5,386 bases of DNA. Origin: Clostridia bacterium. Lineage in GTDB: Bacteria; Bacillota; Clostridia; Christensenellales; Aristaeellaceae. The stretch lies in assembly GCA_900754755.1 (NCBI GenBank), contig CAAEEC010000153.1, forward strand, positions 1 through 5,386. Direction: 5' to 3'. Positions 1-5,386 of the stretch are shown here, one piece after another. The position numbers were made by a program, and so were the translations under genes. The notes under the pieces were generated by a model that saw only the letters and a list, made by a program, of their open reading frames with translations, was not told the DNA's origin and did not search any database. Position 1 is the first letter of the stretch. Each line of letters starts with the position of its first letter.

Positions 1-343
1 ATATGCACGATGCACCGTTGGTATTCTGCCAGCGGATACGCCGCCGCTATGGCTTCCCTAATGCCACCTAGGCCATCCGCGCAGATCACGAAAATGTCCT
101 GTACGCCGCGGTTTTTCCGCTCATTGAGCACGCTCAGCCAGAATTTTGCGTTCTCGTTCTCTCCGACCGTGATGCTCAGCACTTCCCCAATTCCGTTTCC
201 AGCATGCTCTGGATCGTCCCGCCCAGCAGGTCTTTCAGCGCCTCCTGGATGTCCGCCGCCGTCTTGATGTCGTACATCTCGATGAACTGCCTGATGATGT
301 TCCGCTTCTCTTCACTCAGCCCGTTTTTTCTTTTCCTGCCCAT
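1..343 (-). pseudogene. IS256-family transposase remnant, internally deleted and frameshifted, cut by window edge
   Basis: IS256 (Mutator-like) transposases are DDE enzymes of about 400 residues that move their element by copy-out/paste-in. The start is ATG at 343, with AGGAAG six bases upstream. The first piece begins MGRKRKNGLSEEKRNIIRQF and includes DIQEALKDLLGGTIQSMLET, the typical N-terminus of the family. It then reaches a stop at 176-178 after 55 codons. From about 194 down to the edge a second frame encodes the middle of the same family: GENENAKFWLSVLNERKNRG, VICADGL (probably the second catalytic Asp) and YQRCIVH. About 140 residues that should separate the two pieces, including the region of the first catalytic Asp, are missing, and the frame changes at the junction (about 183-195). 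This copy therefore cannot make an active transposase. The family call is by recalled similarity; the rest of the element is outside the window. Confidence 0.85.
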
Positions 344-411
344 ACTCTTCTTCCTGTGTTATCTCTATTCTTCACACTCCGCTTCTCTTTTACAGAAAAA
401 GTTGAACAGGC
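1..411 (-). mobile_element. One end of an IS256-family insertion sequence
   Basis: The transposase remnant is preceded on its own strand by about 70 bases of non-coding DNA, less GC-rich than the host genes, containing the segment CTTTTTCTGTAAAAG (minus strand, around 390-405). This is where the terminal inverted repeat of such an element would lie. I cannot fix the outer boundary, because the other end and any target duplication are outside the window; 411 is an estimate placed just before the GC-rich stem-loop that follows the neighbouring gene. The element sits immediately downstream of the solute-binding protein gene and does not appear to disrupt it, since that gene ends naturally at 465. 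Confidence 0.5.
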
Positions 412-413
412 TT

Positions 414-451
414 CTGGGCGAAAGCGCCAAAGGAATCCGCCAGGCGCCCAG
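414..451 (-). terminator. Possible stem-loop terminator after the solute-binding protein gene
   Basis: Read on the minus strand, CTGGGCG (451-445) is complementary to CGCCCAG (420-414), separated by 24 bases. An alternative short hairpin, GGCG-CTTT-CGCC, exists inside the same stretch. It starts 13 bases after the stop codon of the upstream gene, a suitable place for a terminator. The following U-rich stretch (CTTTTTCTG) begins only some ten bases beyond the stem, so this is not a textbook intrinsic terminator, and the hairpin may belong to the insertion boundary instead. Confidence 0.3.
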
Positions 452-464
452 CGCAGGCTTTGGA

Positions 465-2698
465 TCATTGCCCCTCCAATACGATCATTTTAAGCTTTTG
501 ATCGATGCGGGCGATGAATTCGTCGATGTCGATCAGGCCGCTCAAATATTCCCGGATGGCGGTGTCGTATTCGATGGAAGTCTCTTCGTCCAGCCCCCAG
601 AAAGGCGTTACGGCGAGGAATTCCGCCAGTTCGCGGTAGGCGGCGATGCTCGCTTCGTCCGCCAGATAGCGGTTGTTCGCTTCGAATTCGGCGCGGTATT
701 GTTCGCTGAGCTCGATTTCCGCCTGGAGCGCGGCCTTTTGCGCCTCGTCTTCAGCGCTGTCCAGGCGCTCCTCGAGCGAGGCAATCTCCGCGTCGTACAC
801 GGCGAGGCTTTCCGCATAATGTTCGTTGGGTACGGCATCGTTTTTGCCCGGCGTGGTGTGCGCCAGGAACAGAGGATCCTGCTGCGCCGCCACCTCTTCC
901 AGGAACGCGATGGCCAGATCGCGGTTTGCGCTATACGGATTCACGAAAACCGCGTAGAGCTGCACGGCAATGAGCGGCGTTTCGCCCTCCTGCATGGCCA
1001 GCGGCGCGATTCGATATGCGCTGGACGAATTTATGCCGGCGGTGAAATTGGTGAACAGTTCGATCAGCACGTTCTCGGGCGCGGCGGCGCTTTCCAAGTC
1101 TACCGTTTCCGGGAATCCGAGCGCGGCAAAGTCGATGGCCTCGAAGGCTTCCGCCATTTCGCGGAACAGCGGGGTATCCAGATGGAATTCCCGCCCGGGC
1201 TGGCTGATGTACAGCATGTAAGCGTCCAGCATGGCGCGGAACAGCTCCTCGCGAAATCCATCGATGGAATAGTACGGCGCGAGCGCGTCCATTTTTCCGG
1301 CCTCCACCGCGCTGCCGAGCTGGGCGAGCAGGCGGAGGAAGGCGGGCCAGGTTTGCGGAAATTCCTCCGGCGCATACCCAAGGCTTGCCCACAGTTCCGC
1401 GTTATACGAAATCAGCCCTCGACCCGTATGCATTTCCACCGGCAGAGCATACACTTCGCCCTCTTTGCAAACCGCATTTTGAATCGCCGGGTACATGGCC
1501 TGCACCATCTGCGCAATGGGCGCGCTGTCCGTCAGTTCCGCCATGTAGCCGCGCTCAAACAGCGCGCTGTAAGCCGCATCCGCTGTGCAAAGCGCGAACA
1601 CGTCCATGGTGCTCGACTGGGTGAGCATGGCCTGAATGATGTCCTCATGGCTTTCCACCAGGTTGAGCTCGATTTCCGGGTGCGCCTCGGCAAAGGACTT
1701 GAAAGCGCCCTCCACCGCAGCATGGTAATTCTGCTGGATGTTCAGCAGCGCGTCCGCGCGCTGGCTGGGATCGGTGTTGCGGCGCAGGATCGTCATGCCG
1801 TCCCCGGCGATCAGGAATCCATCCTGCGTGAGGACGGGCAGCGCATTCATTTCCCCCGTCAGCGGCAGCGCGGCGACGGGCAGCAGCGATTCCGGCTGCA
1901 TGCCTTCCATTTTATAGAGCTCGCCGTCCATGGCGAAGAAGAGCGCGCCGGCGCTTTCGTCATAGCAGAAATGGCCCGGCGCGCCCGCAACCGCAAATTC
2001 GCACAGCGGCTCGGCGGTCGCCTGGCCCAGATCCGCCTTGTGGATGGCGGCCGTGCCCGCCAAATCGTCGTATGCAATGGCCAGCGCCGCGCCGTCCTGG
2101 TAGGGGATCAGCCACTGGAAGAGCGGGAGCAATCCCTCGATCAGCGTCAGTTCGCCGCTGGCAAGGTCGACGACGGCGATGCTGGAGCCGGCATCGTGGC
2201 TGCGCGCGACCATTTTGCCGTCCAGCACGAACGGCGCGTACAACTGGCGCGGCATGGCGAAAATTCCCATGTATTCCACCATATTCTCGACGGGAAGGGC
2301 AATCTGCGGCGTGAGGCGCGCGACGCCCTCCGCCAGTTCCACGCGATACAGCGCAAAGTTGCAATAGTCCTCCTCGTCGCCCACGCATTCGTAGCCGTAC
2401 ACCAGCGGCGCATCGTCCACGGCGATGACGTTGGCGGGGATGAAGCGGCCATTTTCCTGCGTCGCGAGCGCCGCGGTGTCAATGGCGTATTCCTTTACAC
2501 CCCCCCGGCAGCGGGAACCGTAAACAGCGACGCGCTGGAGAGCGCATAGAGCGTATCGCCGATGAGCGCAAAGGAGCTTGCCACGGTAAAGCCGTCTTCG
2601 CCGCTTTGCAGCAAAATGGCGTCGCCCGGCGCGGCCAGCGCTGGCGCGCCCATGGCGAGCAGGCACAGGACGAGGAGCAGGGAAAGCAGTTTTTTCAT
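465..2698 (-). CDS. Exported beta-propeller-like / extracellular solute-binding fusion protein, frameshifted
   Basis: With one base of the G run at 2500-2506 ignored, this gene encodes about 743 residues. ATG at 2698 is chosen because AAAGGTGG lies ten bases upstream and it gives a clean signal peptide, MKKLLSLLLVLCLLAMGAPA ending ALA (residue 22), with no lipobox Cys. Residues about 35-305 show some six repeats of the type LIGDTLYAL..LFTVPA, ALYRVEL, IAVVDLASGEL, IHKADLG, ALFFAMDGELYKM and GFLIAGDGMTILRR, suggesting a propeller. From about 320 it resembles ABC-type solute-binding proteins (family 1): AFKSFAEAHPEIELNLV, then EGEVYALP, GLISYNAELWASLGYAPEEF and P.TW, the usual hinge region. A predicted coiled-coil, SLEERLDSAEDEAQKAALQA onward, interrupts the C-terminal lobe near 640-675. 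The protein presumably binds a solute or surface ligand outside the cell; the ligand is unknown and no permease is nearby. It is 41 bases behind the SH3b gene and probably co-transcribed. As read, the frame breaks after residue 67, leaving a short signal-peptide ORF and a long downstream ORF. Confidence 0.8.
2500..2506 (-). other. Run of seven G causing a +1 frameshift in the propeller/solute-binding gene
   Basis: On the minus strand the sequence reads GCT GCC GGG GGG GTG TAA, ending the signal-peptide frame at 2495-2497. With six G instead of seven it would read GCC GGG GGT GTA AAG GAA, joining VPAAGG directly to VKEYAIDTAALATQ and restoring one long protein. Both sides have coherent protein character: a signal peptide plus first propeller strand before, and propeller-like sequence after. 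The extra G is therefore either an assembly or sequencing error, a real inactivating mutation, or slippage-prone phase variation. The sequence alone cannot tell these apart. Confidence 0.8.
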
Positions 2699-2739
2699 TC
2701 TAGAGCAGCCACCTTTCTTCAAGCTAAAATGCGCATGGC

Positions 2740-4101
2740 TTAACCCGCCTGATAGGCTTTGAGAACCATCTTCTGGTGATCCTCATCCACCCGGTCGGTG
2801 CCATGGGTGCGCGAGTTCAGGAAATGGACGCACAAATGGCCGGGATAGCCGTTGCCGTCGATCGCGCTCTCGCCGTGCGGCTCGGAATAGATCGAAGCGG
2901 CATAGCGCTGGCCGTCGATGGTCACCCATACGGCATGGCGGATATACGTCCAATCCCCATCGGAATCCGCGCATGCTTTCCACATGGCGGCGGTATCGGC
3001 GGCGGTCAGCGGTTCCACATCCGCGTGGTTGCTGCCGCCCCGGCGTTTCACCCGCCAGGAAATGCCGGAGTCCACATCGGTGATCACGGCCTGCGACCCG
3101 GTGGAGAAGGCCGACTGAATGTCGCTGGCAAACCAGTCCGCCAGTGCGACGCTTCCACCGGCGTGGACCGCATCCTTATCGGGCGTGAGCTGCGCCTTTT
3201 GCATGTAGCCAACCGTGCCATTGTGCGCCACCTTGCACCAATCCCCATGGATGGCATAAACCGTAACCTCCGCACCGGCTGGCGCGGTGGCGTAGCGGCC
3301 AGATTGGGAGGAATCGCTTTCGTACACATAGGCTTCTTCCAGGACGTATGCGGCAATGGGGTCGGCGGGCGGGGTTTTGGACATGCCTTCGATTTGCGCA
3401 AAACCCGTGGTCGATCCATAGGAAACCTTTGCCCAACCGGCGCGGGTTTCCAGCACCGTGACAGAGCGCCCATGGCGGAGGGAGCGCTTGATATCGGACG
3501 CGGTGGAAGCGGACGCGTACAAGGGAAGCGAATCGATGACCACGTAGGCGGTGAAGCTTTCGCCGCCATCGCGCGTTTCGGCATCGCCGGAGGAAAGGGA
3601 TTCGGCCTGGATATACGCAATCATCCCATTTTGGGGATTTTGAATGCGCGCCCAGCCGGAATACGGGCCGGAACCATATTCCACGACCGCCACGGCGGCG
3701 CCCGCAGAAATCCGCATGCTTTCGCTGTCCTCGCTGGGATGTTGATACACCCGGGTATCGGCGTTGACCGTCGCTTTTTCTGCCGATGCGATGAGGGCAA
3801 CGGTTTCGCCGCCATCGCGCGCTTTGTCTTTGCCAGAGGAGAGATCCCCGGCCCGGATATACGCAATCATCCCATTTTGGGGATTTTGAATGCGCACCCA
3901 ACCGGAATAGGAACCGGAACCATATTCCACAATCGTCACGGCTGTGCCCTCGGAAACGCGAATGCTTTCGCTGTCCTCGCTGGGGTGTTGGTACACCCGG
4001 GTATCGTCGTTGACCGTTGCGCTTTCCGCCAGCGCGCTGGGCGCAATGCCCGTCAGCCAAAGCGCCAGCGCCATTCCTACCACAAATGCTGTCCGTTTCA
4101 T
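2740..4101 (-). CDS. Secreted SH3b-repeat protein with His/Asp-rich C-terminal domain
   Basis: This 453-residue protein starts MKRTAFVVGMALALWLTGIA with a signal peptide predicted to be cut after PSALA (residue 25). Residues 26-107 and 108-189 are two nearly identical SH3b units (TRVYQHPSEDSES, EYGSG.YSGW, RIQNPQNGMIAYI). More diverged SH3b-like units follow at about 187-243 (LPLYAS, GWAKVSYGSTTGFAQIEG) and 250-305 (AYVYES, GDWCKVAHNGTVGYMQ). Such repeats usually bind peptidoglycan. Residues about 320-453 form a separate domain with SNHADVEPLTAADT, a Trp-rich middle, SEPHGESAIDGNGYPGHLCV, HFLNSRTHG and VDEDHQ. I recall similar domains at the C-terminus of SH3b or peptidoglycan-binding proteins in Clostridia, but know no assigned activity; the clustered His and Asp residues would suit a metal site or hydrolase. 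The likely role is at the cell wall. AGGAG lies 14 bases before the ATG, rather far, but no better in-frame start exists upstream. The gene precedes the solute-binding gene by 41 bases. Confidence 0.9.
   Translation of the reverse strand: MKRTAFVVGMALALWLTGIAPSALAESATVNDDTRVYQHPSEDSESIRVSEGTAVTIVEYGSGSYSGWVRIQNPQNGMIAYIRAGDLSSGKDKARDGGETVALIASAEKATVNADTRVYQHPSEDSESMRISAGAAVAVVEYGSGPYSGWARIQNPQNGMIAYIQAESLSSGDAETRDGGESFTAYVVIDSLPLYASASTASDIKRSLRHGRSVTVLETRAGWAKVSYGSTTGFAQIEGMSKTPPADPIAAYVLEEAYVYESDSSQSGRYATAPAGAEVTVYAIHGDWCKVAHNGTVGYMQKAQLTPDKDAVHAGGSVALADWFASDIQSAFSTGSQAVITDVDSGISWRVKRRGGSNHADVEPLTAADTAAMWKACADSDGDWTYIRHAVWVTIDGQRYAASIYSEPHGESAIDGNGYPGHLCVHFLNSRTHGTDRVDEDHQKMVLKAYQAG
3535..4026 (-). 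repeat. Tandem duplication of a 246-base SH3b-coding unit
   Basis: Two adjacent in-frame units of exactly 82 codons (4026-3781 and 3780-3535) encode the first two SH3b repeats. The longest uninterrupted identity I can see is 41 bases (3855-3895 against 3609-3649), coding for the QNPQNGMIAYI region. The codons around TRVYQHPSEDSES are also nearly unchanged. The most variable part is the linker after SSG (KDKARDGGETVALIAS against DAETRDGGESFTAYV). The similarity points to a recent intragenic duplication or to gene conversion that keeps the copies alike, and such a repeat can gain or lose units by recombination. Confidence 0.9.
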
Positions 4102-4134
4102 GTTGGTTTCGTCATCTCCTGCTCTGTCATACTG

Positions 4135-4196
4135 CCGGGCCGCGAGGCCTCGGTTTTATGGCGTATCGCTCAAGAACATGGCCTCGCAAGCCCCGG
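4135..4196 (-). promoter_or_regulatory. Long inverted repeat between the two secreted-protein genes
   Basis: GCGAGGCC (4142-4149) pairs perfectly with GGCCTCGC (4180-4187) around a 30-base loop. The outer CCGGG (4135-4139) pairs with CCCGG (4192-4196) through a small internal mismatch. The structure fills most of the 106-base gap after the 281-residue protein gene. On the minus strand the stem is followed by CAGTATGACAG with no U run, so a Rho-independent terminator is unlikely. It could act as an mRNA-stabilising or processing hairpin, a partial terminator that lowers expression of the downstream genes, or a protein binding site. Confidence 0.4.
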
Positions 4197-4207
4197 TGAT
4201 CGCGTTA

Positions 4208-5053
4208 TCATGGCAGTACATCCCATAAATCAAGCAGCTTTTCGCCAGTAAGCGCGTCATACCCGCGAGGGTTGTCCACGTCCAGTTGGATGCCCCAAAC
4301 CGGGCTCAACACTTCTTTTCCCTCCCGTTGCAGGGGCAGATACATCAGTTCCGGCGGCGTGGGATTCTGCGCCAGGTCCGCGATGGTATCGTATGCCAGG
4401 ATGTCCTCCCGGGCAACCTCTCCGTAAGGCGCAAAGGAAACCGCGCGGCCGCGCACTTCGTCCACACCGCTGTCCGTAATCCACATATAAACGTAGGCTG
4501 CTTCTATGTCGAGCGTCGACCACCAGCCCACGCGCATTTCGGGAACGCGGTATGCGTACTTGATCTGATACACGCACGAGCGCTCTTTGGCCGCTTCGCC
4601 CGCCATGATCTCCCGCGCGTACAGGCAACTCGTATCCATGCCCATTACGTCCCGCAGGAACTGCAGCCCGGCTTCGGCGGCTTCCTCCGGCGTATACAGA
4701 CCGGGTTCGTCGCTTAAGCGCATTTTGTCCTCGTCACTGAGCCATGCACGGTCCATCTCGCCAAGGCCAAAGACGTGGGGATATGTGCCTGGCCGCAGAA
4801 AATGAAAACAGCCCGTTCGGGAATCCAGCGTCAATTCGTAGTCGCCCGATCCCGAATCCAGAACCGCCCCATCCTCCGAGGGCGTCATCTCGAGCTTCAC
4901 GCCGCCCATACCGCGCTCCATGATGTAGCCAGGGTCGTTGAGCTTCTGGGGGAATACCTCATATGTGGGAATGCTGTCGCCCTCCCCATATCCGGCGCTG
5001 GCGGTGAATAGCATCGTGCATGCCACCGCGAAGGCCAATATCTTTTTCTTCAT
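4208..5053 (-). CDS. Secreted protein of unknown function, weakly PepSY-like
   Basis: I do not recognise this 281-residue protein as a named family. ATG at 5053 is preferred because GGAGGT sits five bases before it and it begins the signal peptide MKKKILAFAVACTMLFTASA, probably cut after residue 20; an in-frame non-ATG start at 5077 lacks these features. No lipobox or later transmembrane segment is visible, so the mature protein should be exported. Residues 121-140 (TPEEAAEAGLQFLRDVMG) are helical and acidic. The stretch 160-215 alternates like a beta sheet (YQIKYAYRVPEMRVGWWSTL, then AYVYMWITDSG). The C-terminus, VWGIQLDVDNPRGYDALTGE, resembles the ending of PepSY-type domains, where Y.DA.TGE is common, so a fold of that kind (or YycI-like) is conceivable but unproven. 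Two Cys at 143 and 160 might form a disulfide. It is the first gene of the co-oriented set and could lead an operon with the SH3b gene, although the gap between them holds a strong stem-loop. Confidence 0.85.
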   Translation of the reverse strand: MKKKILAFAVACTMLFTASAGYGEGDSIPTYEVFPQKLNDPGYIMERGMGGVKLEMTPSEDGAVLDSGSGDYELTLDSRTGCFHFLRPGTYPHVFGLGEMDRAWLSDEDKMRLSDEPGLYTPEEAAEAGLQFLRDVMGMDTSCLYAREIMAGEAAKERSCVYQIKYAYRVPEMRVGWWSTLDIEAAYVYMWITDSGVDEVRGRAVSFAPYGEVAREDILAYDTIADLAQNPTPPELMYLPLQREGKEVLSPVWGIQLDVDNPRGYDALTGEKLLDLWDVLP

Positions 5054-5386
5054 AACGTACCTCCATTTTCTCACCAATGTTTTTTGTGTACGTGTCAGGA
5101 GCCTTTATGCAAATCTTTGAGGCTTTGGAAAGCGCGCTTAAAAGCGCGGATACTTGCGATTGCGTGAAACGCATAGCAATTGTGTTCGGCGTTCACGGAA
5201 AGTGATGGTTTCATGCGTACAAGTCAATCCCTCCTTTGCGAAGATAAGCAATTTCTGTAGTAGCTAAGCGAATTCAAATCATCAGCGTAGCGATACAAAT
5301 ATCTTTGGGCATGTTGCGTGGTATTGCGTTGCTTTACAGGATGGTTGTTGCGAGATATATCTTTTGTGTATTTTAATTGTAACATA
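5054..5386. other. AT-richer upstream region with no convincing gene
   Basis: This 333-base stretch precedes the 281-residue protein gene and should hold its promoter. The part from 5221 to the edge is about 37% GC by hand count, clearly below the genes. On the minus strand it contains a 53-codon ORF (5385-5224, MLQLKYTKDISRNN...YADDLNSLSYYRN) whose start lies at the window edge. Its end coincides with AAGGAGGG (5236-5229), a good ribosome binding site. The TTG seven bases after that site gives only three codons and a stop. An ATG at 5214 then opens 39 codons ending at 5095. CGCGCTT-AA-AAGCGCG (5133-5148) is a short GC-rich palindrome that could form a hairpin in the leader. TGTTACAAT at the edge (minus strand) looks like an extended -10, but its -35 would be outside. 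None of these is strong enough to call a gene or a promoter. Confidence 0.4.

Noticed and set aside
204..2549. Open frame of 781 codons on the plus strand opposite the solute-binding gene
   Set aside because: Its translation is Arg/Gln/His/Val-rich with no recognisable domain, and it lies in codon register opposite a minus-strand gene with clear family motifs. High third-position GC removes stops on the opposite strand, which explains its length. It also crosses the insertion sequence boundary.
2720..2722. TTG at 2722 as start of the solute-binding gene
   Set aside because: ATG at 2698 has AAAGGTGG upstream at workable spacing and gives a standard signal peptide; the TTG start would place that site inside the coding region.
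3176..4060. Alternative minus-strand frame of 294 codons inside the SH3b gene
   Set aside because: It is a frame-shifted shadow of the SH3b coding region; its internal repetition simply reflects the duplicated DNA.
4098..4115. Five-codon leader ORF (MTKPT) whose stop overlaps the SH3b gene start as ATGA
   Set aside because: The AGGAG sequence directly abuts its ATG with no spacing, so it would not be translated efficiently. It is probably chance.
2776..4251. Open frame of 491 codons on the plus strand opposite the SH3b gene
   Set aside because: It mirrors the SH3b repeats antisense, is Gly/Ile/Arg/His-rich and has no signal peptide or domain. The minus-strand protein has a signal peptide, repeats and coherent motifs.
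4959..5174. 71-codon minus-strand ORF overlapping the start of the 281-residue protein gene
   Set aside because: It has no ribosome binding site, runs through a well-supported start region in another frame, and its second half is a shadow of the signal peptide gene.

Overview
The window looks like chromosomal DNA from a Bacillota bacterium, most likely a fairly GC-rich gut-type Clostridia lineage. This is inferred from the AGGAGG-like ribosome binding sites, Gram-positive style Sec signal peptides, a bacterial SH3 (SH3b) cell-wall type protein with a C-terminal domain I associate with Clostridia, and a lone large extracellular solute-binding protein. No RNA gene or housekeeping marker is present, so the taxonomy is a guess. 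I see no tRNA, rRNA, CRISPR array or recognisable defence module.

All supported genes are on the minus strand, so transcription runs from high to low coordinates. From upstream to downstream they are: an AT-richer stretch of about 330 bases with no convincing gene (5054-5386); a secreted protein of 281 residues with a weak PepSY-like look (4208-5053); a 106-base gap with a strong inverted repeat; a secreted protein of 453 residues with four SH3b-like repeats and a His/Asp-rich C-terminal domain (2740-4101); a 41-base gap; a large exported protein made of a beta-propeller-like half and an ABC-type solute-binding half (465-2698), interrupted by a one-base frameshift in a run of seven G; a possible stem-loop; and the 5' end of a degraded IS256-family transposase running off the window edge (1-343).

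The three host genes are co-oriented, closely spaced, and each begins with a cleavable Sec signal peptide without a lipobox. They may form an operon encoding cell-surface or secreted proteins. No permease, ATPase, sensor kinase or anti-sigma partner lies inside the window, so a common pathway cannot be named. The observations most worth a second look are the homopolymer frameshift, the propeller/solute-binding fusion lacking a transporter, and the conserved-looking C-terminal domain of the SH3b protein. Nothing here amounts to a clearly new system.
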